Shown here: one piece after another, positions 44,683 to 54,110 of the stretch
Numbering within the stretch: position 1 is the first letter of the stretch
Layout of the letters: every line of letters begins with the position of its first letter
Assembly: GCF_001653565.1 (NCBI RefSeq)
Contig: NZ_LYPB01000084.1
Coordinates: forward strand, 45,880-109,879
DNA from: Paenibacillus oryzisoli
GTDB lineage: Bacteria; Bacillota; Bacilli; Paenibacillales; NBRC-103111
DNA: 64,000 nucleotides
Direction: 5' to 3'
Program-made: the position numbers and the translations under genes
The notes under the pieces: model-generated
The model's database searches: none
What the model saw: the letters and a program-made list of their open reading frames with translations, nothing else
What the model was told of the DNA's origin: nothing

Positions 44683-46233
44683 TTACAAGCCTCTCGCTTT
44701 CAGGAAAGCTTGCCACTGCTTCGTCGTTTCCGCATCGATCTTGTCTTGACCCGCTGCTTTCAGCTTGTCGATATACTTCTGCAGTTGATCTGCAGGATCT
44801 ACAGCACCTGTTTCAAGTGCCACTTGGAACTCGTTATCTACAGCAGTCACATTGGCCACCTCAGACTTGATGGCGTCTCTGTTCACATCAAAGCCGTAGG
44901 AAACTGGCACCATGGCGCTTTCGTTTAATTTGATCGTTTTGTCCCACACATCAGGAGTCTGTGCACCTTTCAAGAAGGCGTTAAATTGGTTGCCGAATAC
45001 CCAATCCACATTGGGTGCATAGCCGGAATCCTTGATCGGTTCAATATACTTGTCATCCTTCTTCGTATAATGCTTGCCTTCCAACCCATTCGAAATCAGA
45101 TTATATAACACTTTATCTGTGTTCAGAAGGTTGATGAACATGAGGGCACGATCTGGGTTCTTGGAGGTTTTGCTAATCACCTGCATCGCACTCGCAACGC
45201 CTGTGAAGTAGGAATCAGAGATAGGTACATACATAACAGCGTTGCCGCCGTTATTCGCCATTTCATCCACTTCGCCGCCTGGCTTCGTCGTAAACTCAAG
45301 GCTTACCGCTACTTTCCCCTTCTTCTTGAGATCCGTAATGTTCTTCAATAGCGGCGCATCCTCATTGATATAGCCAGCCAATGACCATTTATGCATCGTC
45401 GTAAAAAAGTCCTTCTTATTCTGCAGTTGTTGAATTTTCGTGATGGAGGTGTACGTTTTGTCATCTTTCTTATACGCAACCGCAAGCCCATCTGCGGCAA
45501 CTAGATTCGGGTCTGTATAGAGGCCCCATGAATTTTGAGCCATCCCGAAAGGAATTACATCCTTTTCATTGTCCTTGATCGATTTCAAGAAAGGTTCGAG
45601 ATCTTTATAGGTTTTAATTGAAGCAACATCCAGTTTATATTTGTCTACGAATTGCTTTTGAATGACGAGACTTTTGGTCTTGGCTGCGATTTGATAAACC
45701 GGGAAGCCATACACTTTGCCATCCGTCGCTTTCATATCCGGCCAGAATTTATCGGGAATATTCTTCCGAGCCGCTGCAGCATTTTTACTGATCATTGCAT
45801 CGGTCAGCTCCAAGAGCGCACCTTTGTCAATGTTCGGCTGATAACTAAGCAGCCAATATTTGGAGCCCCACGCCACATCGAAAGCTTCACCGGAGGCCAT
45901 GATAGTGTTCAATTTCGGATCATATTCATCAAAGGAAAGCGGCTTAAGATCGACAGTAGCATTAATTTTGCTCTTCACATATTTATTGACTTCCTCATTC
46001 ACGAGTGCCTGATCTTTACCAGGCGGATTACTTGGATAATAGAATGTTAATTTGACTTCAGGCAATGTGCTTGGTGCAGGTGTAGCGGGCGTCGCGCTCG
46101 TCGTTGTTGGTGGGGGTGTTGCTGCCGGTGTTGTCGTTTCACTTGCCGTGTCGGTCTTGCATCCAGCTAATACGGACATACTCAGAAGCATAATGGCCGC
46201 AGAGCTCAGGTACATTTTTTTTACTTGAATCAA
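44683..46233 (-). CDS. Extracellular sugar-binding lipoprotein, second importer
   Basis: Binding protein of an LplABC-type importer. The start TTG at 46233 has GGAGG eight bases upstream, giving 516 residues with lipid-anchor Cys25 (lipobox VLAGC); the ATG at 46248 would place the ribosome site inside the gene. A Thr/Pro/Ala linker (residues 30-52) separates anchor and binding fold. Last gene of the operon, behind two permeases. Sequence similarity to the first importer's binding protein is low, so the substrate may differ. Confidence 0.88.
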   Translation of the reverse strand: MIQVKKMYLSSAAIMLLSMSVLAGCKTDTASETTTPAATPPPTTTSATPATPAPSTLPEVKLTFYYPSNPPGKDQALVNEEVNKYVKSKINATVDLKPLSFDEYDPKLNTIMASGEAFDVAWGSKYWLLSYQPNIDKGALLELTDAMISKNAAAARKNIPDKFWPDMKATDGKVYGFPVYQIAAKTKSLVIQKQFVDKYKLDVASIKTYKDLEPFLKSIKDNEKDVIPFGMAQNSWGLYTDPNLVAADGLAVAYKKDDKTYTSITKIQQLQNKKDFFTTMHKWSLAGYINEDAPLLKNITDLKKKGKVAVSLEFTTKPGGEVDEMANNGGNAVMYVPISDSYFTGVASAMQVISKTSKNPDRALMFINLLNTDKVLYNLISNGLEGKHYTKKDDKYIEPIKDSGYAPNVDWVFGNQFNAFLKGAQTPDVWDKTIKLNESAMVPVSYGFDVNRDAIKSEVANVTAVDNEFQVALETGAVDPADQLQKYIDKLKAAGQDKIDAETTKQWQAFLKARGL

Positions 46234-46311
46234 CCTAAACACCTCCATATTAAGAACCCCTTGTAACTTCAGAACATCAATCAATCCTTACAAACGCGCC
46301 CTCACCCCCTC

Positions 46312-47211
46312 TCAGCTTTTGAGTGAACCTACTGTAATCCCTTTCACGAAATACTTTTGGAAAAAAGGGAACATGATCATCATCGGACCGCCCGCAACCA
46401 AAGCCATTGCCATCCGCACAGATAAGGTAGGGAAGTTGGCAAATTGTAACTTGCTTGCCGCCTCGGCTAAAGGCGAATTCGCCAGGAATTCAATCTGCGA
46501 TAGAATGCGAACAAGCAGCAATTGAAGCGGTACATATTTGTTATCATCGATAAACAACAGAGCATTAAACCAATCATTCCAATAGGCAAAAGAAATAAAT
46601 AAGCCGAGTGTCGCTAATGCCGGTGTCGAAAGCGGCATAATAATACGATAGAAAATGCGAAGTTCACTGGAACCGTCAATCTTGGCGGATTCAATAATTT
46701 CCATCGAAATTTTATCGAGAAAACTTTTCATAATAATAATATTGAACGGATTCATGAGCAGCGGAATGATTAGAGCAAGGATGGAATTTTTCAAATGCAA
46801 GTATTGTGTCATTAGGATATAGAACGGGATCGTGCCCCCATTGAACAACAAGGTGAAAAAAATATAAAACGTAAGAGGTCGATGATAACGAAAGTCGCGT
46901 CGTGACATGGGATATGCCGTCAACGTCGTTAATAATAGCGATAACACAGTCCCAATAATCGTAATTCCGATCGTAACCCCATACGATTTGAGCCAAATCT
47001 CGGGAGATTTGAACACAATTCGGTAAGCTTCTAAGCTGAGCTCTTTGGGAATAAAACGATATCCGAAATGAACCAAACTATTCTCCGATGACAATGACAC
47101 CGCAATCACGAGGATAAATGGAATAATCATCAACACCGAGATAAGGGTGAAAAATACGTGAATATACCACATCGATGCCGGTCTCACTGGTTTAGCTAAG
47201 GCAAGTTCCAT
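46312..47211 (-). CDS. Sugar ABC importer permease (LplC/YtcP type), second importer
   Basis: 299 residues from the ATG at 47211 (GGAGGAG about 12 bases upstream). Six hydrophobic helices; the EAA loop reads MEIIESAKIDGSSELRIFYR, with S for A in the EAA motif. The C-terminus KYFVKGITVGSLKS is typical. Starts 22 bp after the stop of its partner permease. Confidence 0.88.
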   Translation of the reverse strand: MELALAKPVRPASMWYIHVFFTLISVLMIIPFILVIAVSLSSENSLVHFGYRFIPKELSLEAYRIVFKSPEIWLKSYGVTIGITIIGTVLSLLLTTLTAYPMSRRDFRYHRPLTFYIFFTLLFNGGTIPFYILMTQYLHLKNSILALIIPLLMNPFNIIIMKSFLDKISMEIIESAKIDGSSELRIFYRIIMPLSTPALATLGLFISFAYWNDWFNALLFIDDNKYVPLQLLLVRILSQIEFLANSPLAEAASKLQFANFPTLSVRMAMALVAGGPMMIMFPFFQKYFVKGITVGSLKS

Positions 47212-47233
47212 AAACCTCCTAGTCTCCTCCCCA

Positions 47234-48178
47234 TTAGAATAACGCGTTCTCTTTATCAATTCGGCGAACCGCTGCATTCGCAGTCACAATGGTGATTAGT
47301 CCTACAACTGACTGTAGGAAGCCTACTGCTGCCCCGGAATTAATATCACCAAGCTTCGCTAATGCACGATACACATACGTATCTATGACATCTGTCGTGG
47401 CCAAATTAGCGCCAACATTATTCGGCACGAAGTAATGCAATCCGAAATCCCCACGGAAAATATTGCCTAAGCCCAGAATAAACACGATGATAATCAACGG
47501 CTTCATGAGCGGCAGCGTAATTCGAGTAATCATTTGAACGCGCGATGCGCCGTCTAATTTAGCTGCTTCGTAATATTCGGTGTTAATGCCGACAATGCCA
47601 GCATAGTAGATCAAGGTCGAGAAGCCGACACTTTTCCATACGGCGACTACAGGGAGAATGAATAGCCAAGGTGTCGTCTCAAAGTACCATTTGTGCGGAG
47701 AAAGCCCGATGTTGATCAGTAAGCTATTGAGGTACCCGCTCTTATGCTCCAGGAAACCGTACGTAATGTAACCGACCAATACAAGCGAGATGAAATACGG
47801 TAGAAATAGGGTTGTTTGATACATCTTCACCATGCGCCCGCTTACCTCATACAACAGGATAGAAAGGACTAACGCAGCAAGCGTTCCAAGAACGATATAG
47901 GACATGTTGTATAAAAGCGTATTGCGAATAATGCGCCAGGCGTCCTGCGATTTGAAAATAAATTCGAAATTTTTGAAGCCGACCCATTTGCTTCCCAGAA
48001 TGCCTTGATCATACCTGAAATACTTGAAAGCTAAGATGAGGCCGATCATGGGCAAATACTTAATCACCAGTTCAAATAAAATACCTGGCATCGCAAGCAT
48101 CAGCAGCTCTCGATTTTTTCGCAGGTACTTAAATTCCTGGAATAGCCAACCTTTTTTGTTGGGATGCGATTTCGTCAT
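47234..48178 (-). CDS. Sugar ABC importer permease (LplB/YteP type), second importer
   Basis: 314 residues, six helices, EAA loop NTEYYEAAKLDGASRVQMI. N-terminus RENLELL-like with LLMLAMPGILFELVIKYLPM, typical of LplB. The ATG at 48178 follows AAGGAGGAG. First gene of the importer operon, with a cre-like site 40-50 bp upstream identical to that before the first importer. Confidence 0.9.
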   Translation of the reverse strand: MTKSHPNKKGWLFQEFKYLRKNRELLMLAMPGILFELVIKYLPMIGLILAFKYFRYDQGILGSKWVGFKNFEFIFKSQDAWRIIRNTLLYNMSYIVLGTLAALVLSILLYEVSGRMVKMYQTTLFLPYFISLVLVGYITYGFLEHKSGYLNSLLINIGLSPHKWYFETTPWLFILPVVAVWKSVGFSTLIYYAGIVGINTEYYEAAKLDGASRVQMITRITLPLMKPLIIIVFILGLGNIFRGDFGLHYFVPNNVGANLATTDVIDTYVYRALAKLGDINSGAAVGFLQSVVGLITIVTANAAVRRIDKENALF

Positions 48179-48215
48179 TGTGCTCCTCCTTCCCTAAACG
48201 CATCTTGCCACAGGA

Positions 48216-48228
48216 TGAAGCGTTTACA
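48216..48228. promoter_or_regulatory. cre-like site before the second importer
   Basis: On the minus strand TGTAAACGCTTCA, identical in all 13 bases to 27294-27306. A weak -10-like TATGTA overlaps its start. Probable carbon catabolite repression of the importer. Confidence 0.6.
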
Positions 48229-48310
48229 TAGCGTACGATGTTCGAAAAAGTGTAGAATGCATATGTACAATGTTCGAATTACTCTCTTTTTACCATGTAA
48301 ATGCACAAAA

Positions 48311-48349
48311 CCGCCCTACTATGCACCAATTGGTGGAAGAAGTTGGCGG
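48311..48349 (-). terminator. Probable terminator after the membrane AraC gene
   Basis: Outer pairing CCGCC / GGCGG and an inner palindrome CACCAATTGGTG, followed on the minus strand by GGTTTTGTG. 22 bp past the gene end, and before the importer promoter. Confidence 0.55.
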
Positions 48350-48371
48350 CTGTTATAACACAATTCCCCTG

Positions 48372-50714
48372 TTATGAAATGGATTTCTTCATGCGATATT
48401 CCTTCGGCGTACTGCCGAATTTGGCTTTGAACAATCGAAAAAAATAGCTCGGATTGGCATAACCGCATTTTTCCATAATATCTAATACCGAATGATCCCC
48501 GCTCTCAAGAAGATGCTTGGCATGTTGCAACCGTACTTCGTTGATATACTCGGTAAGTGTAATCTGATAGCTATCCTTGAATAACTTTCCCAAATAAGGG
48601 GATGACAGCTTGACTGTCGAGGCGATCGTTTGCTGGCTCAGATTAATATCGGCATACTTCTGATGGATGAGTTCTTTGACTGTTTCCAAGATCATGTCAT
48701 TCCGCTCCACGTTAGACGGCTTCTGACCTTCACAAATTTGTGCGCATAAGGCTAACAAAGCTAGGTACATTTCTTCTAACGTTTCCTTCTCTTGCGGAAT
48801 GTGATGAATATAATCTACATGGAAGCTCATCTTCGTTACGCGATTTTCCATAATTTCAACGACCGCATACTTGATTACCCAGGTTAAATTCGTTACAGCG
48901 CGGTGAATATCATGATAATGGAAGGTGGCAAAAAGGGAGAACGCCTTCTCCAGCTCAATTCCCGCTTCTGTCATGAGCCCCTTCTTCAAACTCTCCGAAA
49001 GTTTCCTCTCAATCGTTTCTGGAATCGACACCCGCTTATTCGCATTGTTTTCTTTCACCATGTCACTCGTAATAATGGATTGATAACCGAAAATAAGGGT
49101 GTACAAGCTGTTCTGCAAAGCTTGCGTATAACCAAATGACAGCTGGGTCAATTGAGAAATGGCATCACTTAGCCCACACGAGAGACTCAACTGGTAATAT
49201 TGCTCAATCGTATGCTGTATATCTCGAAGTATGGGAAGAATCGTATCTGTCTTCGCAGTGGCAGGCGCGTCAACCAGAGATACAATCAGAATAATATGAT
49301 CTCCCCACACCTCCACAGCTTCACAGGGATACGCCTTGATCATCATTTCCTGCGCAATATTCGTGATGGCAAAGCTATGTGTTTTCTTCAAAGCAAGGGC
49401 CGTGTGACTCGCATACGATTGGAACTGATCCAAACGGAGCACACAAACGAGTATTTCGGCAGGATAAGCAATATTCAGCCCATGCTTGTCAATTAAACTA
49501 ATCATATCGTGATGAGAGAACATCTGACCGTCGGTCATAAATTTACGGATGTAATATTTATTGACGATGTGTTCGGAGCTGATTTCCTGCAGCGTATGGG
49601 ACAATTTCAAATAATTCTCACTCACGGCATGTAGCTCATCACCACCGCCCTCGGTTCGCCTCGTAGATTCACCCCGAGGTTGCTGAAATCGAATGCGCTG
49701 CAGCATATCTTCAATGGGGTGATACAATTTATAGGATAACCAGACCGATATAGCAATCGCAATCAATAGGAGACTGCCTGAGACAAGTAACGACTTCACA
49801 CGCGTCTGAGTGACTTCGGCCATCAATTGGTCATACGACTGCACATACAGAATCGTCCAATTAGGAATCGGATTAGCCATATACGTAATCATGCTTTTCT
49901 CGCCTTCCACGTCCCCAATAACGAATCCTGAAGGCTCACCCGTTGCAGATTTATGATTCTTAATATAGGTATGAATGGTTTCCTGTGTCGCTTTGCTTTG
50001 ATAAGTATCTATGTTGTGGGAAGAGTATAAGCGACCGTCCTGATCTGCCATTAGAATATCGCCTTGCGAGCGGCTGCCTGTATCGTTCATTTTCTTCAAG
50101 CTGTCGAAAACCCAATCCGACTTGATATAGAGAACAATAGCTGACTCACCACGTGAAAAAGGCTTCAACGATTCGGTTACGACGAACGCGAAGGCATCCA
50201 TTTGACCATCCTCGCGTTCGAGACTGACAGGAATGAGCCGGGATGTTTCATGTTGGTGGGCAGGATCTAGCAGCCAATCCGAGATTTTCTTTTTGGTCAC
50301 ACCGCCATCCAATAAGAAATTGGTGGTCGTCCCGTAGATTTCATTTTGAGAATGATTATAGACGACCATGGAATGTAAGAAAGAGGAGCTGTCCATGATA
50401 CTGGACATGCGTTGATAACTGCGAATTAAATCCATTTTGGGCAAGGTTTCATCGAACATGAGAGGAATGAGTAAGTTATCTTTTAAAACAAAGTAAGATA
50501 AATGTGTAATGATTTCGTTCATGTAAGAGAAATTATATTGCAATTGCGTGAGAATTTTGAGATTAGAGTCCTCTTGAATCCGTTTCATTGATTTTTCCAG
50601 CAAATACGTATTGGCAAAGGAGGAAGCTAATAGGACAATAACCATCGATAACATGATGGAGCTTAGTACGCGCTGTAAATATTTCTTGGATTTATAGAAG
50701 CCAAATCCTCTCAT
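48372..50714 (-). CDS. Membrane-anchored AraC family transcriptional regulator
   Basis: 780 residues from the ATG at 50714 (GAGGGGG ten bases upstream). Order: helix (about 15-37), extracellular Cache-like sensor (about 40-300), second helix (LLVSGSLLLIAIAISVWL, about 305-325), cytoplasmic linker, and a C-terminal AraC double HTH (about 680-780; LSQQTIASTVKLSSPYLGKLF and DIMEKCGYANPSYFFRLF). This is a one-component analogue of YesM/YesN: it senses outside the cell and acts on DNA directly from the membrane. Positioned between the beta-helix gene and the importer, whose expression it probably controls. Confidence 0.87.
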   Translation of the reverse strand: MRGFGFYKSKKYLQRVLSSIMLSMVIVLLASSFANTYLLEKSMKRIQEDSNLKILTQLQYNFSYMNEIITHLSYFVLKDNLLIPLMFDETLPKMDLIRSYQRMSSIMDSSSFLHSMVVYNHSQNEIYGTTTNFLLDGGVTKKKISDWLLDPAHQHETSRLIPVSLEREDGQMDAFAFVVTESLKPFSRGESAIVLYIKSDWVFDSLKKMNDTGSRSQGDILMADQDGRLYSSHNIDTYQSKATQETIHTYIKNHKSATGEPSGFVIGDVEGEKSMITYMANPIPNWTILYVQSYDQLMAEVTQTRVKSLLVSGSLLLIAIAISVWLSYKLYHPIEDMLQRIRFQQPRGESTRRTEGGGDELHAVSENYLKLSHTLQEISSEHIVNKYYIRKFMTDGQMFSHHDMISLIDKHGLNIAYPAEILVCVLRLDQFQSYASHTALALKKTHSFAITNIAQEMMIKAYPCEAVEVWGDHIILIVSLVDAPATAKTDTILPILRDIQHTIEQYYQLSLSCGLSDAISQLTQLSFGYTQALQNSLYTLIFGYQSIITSDMVKENNANKRVSIPETIERKLSESLKKGLMTEAGIELEKAFSLFATFHYHDIHRAVTNLTWVIKYAVVEIMENRVTKMSFHVDYIHHIPQEKETLEEMYLALLALCAQICEGQKPSNVERNDMILETVKELIHQKYADINLSQQTIASTVKLSSPYLGKLFKDSYQITLTEYINEVRLQHAKHLLESGDHSVLDIMEKCGYANPSYFFRLFKAKFGSTPKEYRMKKSIS

Positions 50715-50745
50715 AAGTACCAAGCCCCCTCTTATTAGGATGAAT

Positions 50746-52827
50746 TTACTGTGGCCCTATTGATTTATCATCCAATTCAACCCAACCTAGTGCATAAGCG
50801 GGTGACGTGGTCTCAAGGTGAATTTTCCCATCTGGCGTTAGGAGCAACAGTGGATCTGCGATAAGCGAACGTGCGTCGAATTTCCCACCTAGTAAGGAGC
50901 GCCATGCCTGCCAGTCATAGATATCTCGACCTAATAAGTCCGTTCCCGATGAAGGCAGAGGTAGTTTCCCTGCAACCTGACATAGACCCTGGTCACGATC
51001 GGACCAATACAGATTACCGTCTGCTTCGGCAAACTTATCATCCCGCCAATTGACGAAGTAGTAGAGATAGCCTGAGTTGTATACAATGTTCCCTTTCACT
51101 ATGAGCTCTTTATTGTCCTCGCCGGCCATCTCTTGTGTGCCAATCGCCGCTATGGCATCGGGGTTACATGCGAGCACATTTCCTTGAATATGGTTGCCGA
51201 TGCCTTTGGAAAAAATGAGCATCCATAGCTTCCCTTCGCCTGTGCTGTAGAGCCCCGTAATGACATTCTGGGTAACCGTGAAGTAGTCTGAAGCATCATC
51301 CAAATAAATACCAAAACCAAATGAAAAATGAATCCCACTGTCATGTAAGCGGTTCCCATGAATGGCATTGCCCTTCCCAACACCCCACGATTCAATCATA
51401 CCGCCATCCTGACTATCCATCATGACACTGGAAATATCGTTATTGGCGATATAATTATTCCTCGTGTGCAGGAAATCCCAATGATTTTCCCAAGTTACTG
51501 GAATGTCGTATATGGTCGCTGGCATAACCTTGTGACGCAAGCCTTTCAAGGAGATGCCATAGCGCGGCATATGCGATATACGATTATGAGTGATTTCGTT
51601 ATGTCCACTTTGATACAGGAGAATGCCACAGCCATGTCCAATCAGCTCACCACCATAGCGAATGACATTATTCGTTATCTTATGTTCCTTATTCGTGTAG
51701 GAGGTCGTCGCTGAGGTGAAATTCCCTTGCAGTGGTGAAAAGCCTGAAGCATAGATCCCTATATATCCGATATGTTCGATGTGATTTCTGTTAATTCGGA
51801 TGTTCCTCGTCTGTTGATCCAAAAAGATCCCGCTGCTGCCTGAGTTTACGATGTGGCAATCTGAGATTGTGATCTCCGCTGCATGCTGCATATAGATTAT
51901 TCCTTCACGGTGCTCATCCCGCTCGACATTACTTAGACCCTCGTCTTCTTGAATCATTTGATAATCGGGCCAGAAGTCTGTGCAGGAGAAGTGGAGTCCA
52001 TGAAAGTGAAGATGCTGAATAGGCTCACCTTGATCTTTGCCCTTCAACTCAACTAACCTCGTGACGGTGGGTACGATAATCTCTTGCTGCAAAGGTGAAC
52101 CTGAATACGGCTTGTAGTAGAGCCAACCGTCCTTATCATCCCAATAGAATTGACCTGGCTCTTGTAGAAATTCCAGTGATCCTTGTATATAATAACGTGA
52201 ATCTGCGCCAATCTCCCAAATGGAAGGTTGTTGAAATGCCACATATCTAGCTTCAGCATCATGAGATTTTAAAGATCGAAGCTCAGAGAACCAGTTCCAT
52301 TCTCCTTTTCCAGGCCAAATGAATACCTGAGCTTGCGTAAGGTCACTTCCTTCTGGCAGATCTCCCTCTCGATAATACATGCCTTCGCGACAAGCTGTTT
52401 CTGGCTCGCCAGCAACTTGAAAGTAACCCCTTGCTGGCAAACGTGCTTTAGCCACGCGTTCGCCATCCGCATACAGCGTATGGAAGTTGTTTCCAGGATC
52501 TATCCGCGCCCTCCACATGTCGGAACTATACGGCTCCCAGCTCGTAACTGGCCTGCCACCTACGATATATACTACTTCTCCAGATACATTGCAATAACTT
52601 ACCCGATAGCCATTTCTGCCTGAATCGCGCTCATCTAGCTGCCAGGTTTCTTCTAAATAGTACGTCCCCCCGAACACAAAGACGATGACATCGTGGTTTA
52701 TCCCTTTACGGATAAGTTCCCGAACTGTCATCTGAGCTTTGGTTATCGTTAAGAATGGCGCCTCGTGGCTTCCATTATTATCATCGTTGCCGGTTGTCGC
52801 TACATACAATTGAGTTGTGAGTGTCAT
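50746..52827 (-). CDS. Intracellular right-handed parallel beta-helix protein
   Basis: 693 residues from the second ATG (52827, AAAGGAG seven bases upstream). No signal peptide, so it appears to act in the cytoplasm. The N-terminus has LYVATTGNDDNNGSHEAPF, the usual start of beta-helix enzymes. From about residue 290 there is a ladder of short strands with HNEITHNRISHM, NYIANNDISSVMM and NAIHGNRLHDSG, each with a stacked Asn. The preceding WPGKGEWNWFSEL region resembles a small domain. Members of this fold include polysaccharide lyases and GH120-type xylosidases; no catalytic pair is clear. It starts the operon with the AraC sensor. Confidence 0.75.
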   Translation of the reverse strand: MTLTTQLYVATTGNDDNNGSHEAPFLTITKAQMTVRELIRKGINHDVIVFVFGGTYYLEETWQLDERDSGRNGYRVSYCNVSGEVVYIVGGRPVTSWEPYSSDMWRARIDPGNNFHTLYADGERVAKARLPARGYFQVAGEPETACREGMYYREGDLPEGSDLTQAQVFIWPGKGEWNWFSELRSLKSHDAEARYVAFQQPSIWEIGADSRYYIQGSLEFLQEPGQFYWDDKDGWLYYKPYSGSPLQQEIIVPTVTRLVELKGKDQGEPIQHLHFHGLHFSCTDFWPDYQMIQEDEGLSNVERDEHREGIIYMQHAAEITISDCHIVNSGSSGIFLDQQTRNIRINRNHIEHIGYIGIYASGFSPLQGNFTSATTSYTNKEHKITNNVIRYGGELIGHGCGILLYQSGHNEITHNRISHMPRYGISLKGLRHKVMPATIYDIPVTWENHWDFLHTRNNYIANNDISSVMMDSQDGGMIESWGVGKGNAIHGNRLHDSGIHFSFGFGIYLDDASDYFTVTQNVITGLYSTGEGKLWMLIFSKGIGNHIQGNVLACNPDAIAAIGTQEMAGEDNKELIVKGNIVYNSGYLYYFVNWRDDKFAEADGNLYWSDRDQGLCQVAGKLPLPSSGTDLLGRDIYDWQAWRSLLGGKFDARSLIADPLLLLTPDGKIHLETTSPAYALGWVELDDKSIGPQ

Positions 52828-52931
52828 GTGCATACTCCTTTATACATCATAATAACCAGACTTATGACTAGGAGCTTGTCAGTATACGCGAATTCTACTT
52901 GTTCTTCCTCTTGTTTATTCGTTAAGGGGCG

Positions 52932-54080
52932 TTATAGCTCCTTCTTTCGTCCAGCCAAAAAAGTACGCATGACTTGCTCTGCCCTCTGCGCTAGAAGCTC
53001 AGGCGTGCGATTCATCGCCTCTTGAAGTGTCATCGGACCGTTCACGATGCTATGTATACTTGTCACCCCATAATCATACAGCTTCTCGATGCCTTGCCCG
53101 ATGGAACCAGAGATAACAATAACGGGTACCCCAAGCTTTGAAGCAGCTTGCGCAATCCCCATCGGCGCTTTGCCAGAAGCTGTCTGGGCATCCGTCTGCC
53201 CTTCGCCAGTGATGACGAGATTGGCATCCTGCAGATGCTCAATTAATTGGGTCATCTCGATCACAACATCGATTCCTCGCTTCATGCTTGCAGGGAAAAA
53301 TGCTTGAAACGCTCCACCAAGCCCACCTGCTGCGCCTGCTCCAGGAAGGTGATGCACGGCAACTCCCGTATGCGCTGCCATCACATCTGCCCAATTGGTG
53401 AGCGCTGCATCGAGGGCTTCGACCATCTCGGGTGTCGCGCCTTTCTGCGGACCAAAGACATGGGATGCCCCTTGCGGGCCGACAAATGGATTCGTTACAT
53501 CTGATGCAATGATAAACTGCGATTCGCGGATGGCTCGCTCATCCCAGTGCGTAGCATCCAGTTGCGTCAGGCGAGACAATGCTTGGCCTCCTGCTCCAAT
53601 GTCACGCCCTTCGGCATCTAGGAGTCGTAAACCTAACGCTTGGAGCATGCCGCTCCCACCATCATTCGTTGCGCTGCCACCGAGTGCCAGAATGAAGGAA
53701 CGATAGCCATGATCGAGCGCATGGCGAATTAACTGACCAGTTCCGTAGGTCGTCGCAAGCAGCGGATTTCGTTGGTCTTCTGGAATTAGCACCAGTCCGG
53801 AAGCTGACGCCATCTCAATCACGCACGTGACCCCGTCTCCTAAGACACCATATGAGGCCATTACCTCATCTTGCAGCGGGCCTTGCACGGGAACAAAGAC
53901 CTTACTCCCTCGCGTTGCCTGTACAAGGCTATCAACCGTCCCCTCCCCACCGTCTGCCATAGGGATAAGGACGGTTTCAGCTTCTAGGATAGCCCGCAAA
54001 ATTCCGTTTCTTATCGCGTTAGCTGCTTCTTCTGAACTTAAGCTGCCTTTAAACGAGTCAGGTGCAATCACGATTTTCAT
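52932..54080 (-). CDS. Glycerate kinase (GlxK/GarK family)
   Basis: Phosphorylates D-glycerate to 2- or 3-phosphoglycerate, feeding glyoxylate, aldarate or uronate breakdown into glycolysis. 382 residues. The N-terminus KIVIAPDSFKGSLSS is diagnostic. Other marks are LALGGSATNDGGSGMLQALG, GAGAAGGLGGAF and NLVITGEGQTDAQT. The ATG at 54080 follows GGAGGT. It lies 30 bp after the 3-hydroxyacid dehydrogenase gene; the pair GarR-GarK is the standard way from tartronate semialdehyde to phosphoglycerate. Confidence 0.92.
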   Translation of the reverse strand: MKIVIAPDSFKGSLSSEEAANAIRNGILRAILEAETVLIPMADGGEGTVDSLVQATRGSKVFVPVQGPLQDEVMASYGVLGDGVTCVIEMASASGLVLIPEDQRNPLLATTYGTGQLIRHALDHGYRSFILALGGSATNDGGSGMLQALGLRLLDAEGRDIGAGGQALSRLTQLDATHWDERAIRESQFIIASDVTNPFVGPQGASHVFGPQKGATPEMVEALDAALTNWADVMAAHTGVAVHHLPGAGAAGGLGGAFQAFFPASMKRGIDVVIEMTQLIEHLQDANLVITGEGQTDAQTASGKAPMGIAQAASKLGVPVIVISGSIGQGIEKLYDYGVTSIHSIVNGPMTLQEAMNRTPELLAQRAEQVMRTFLAGRKKEL

Positions 54081-54110
54081 AAGTTAACCTCCAGATTGAA
54101 CAACTTACGC

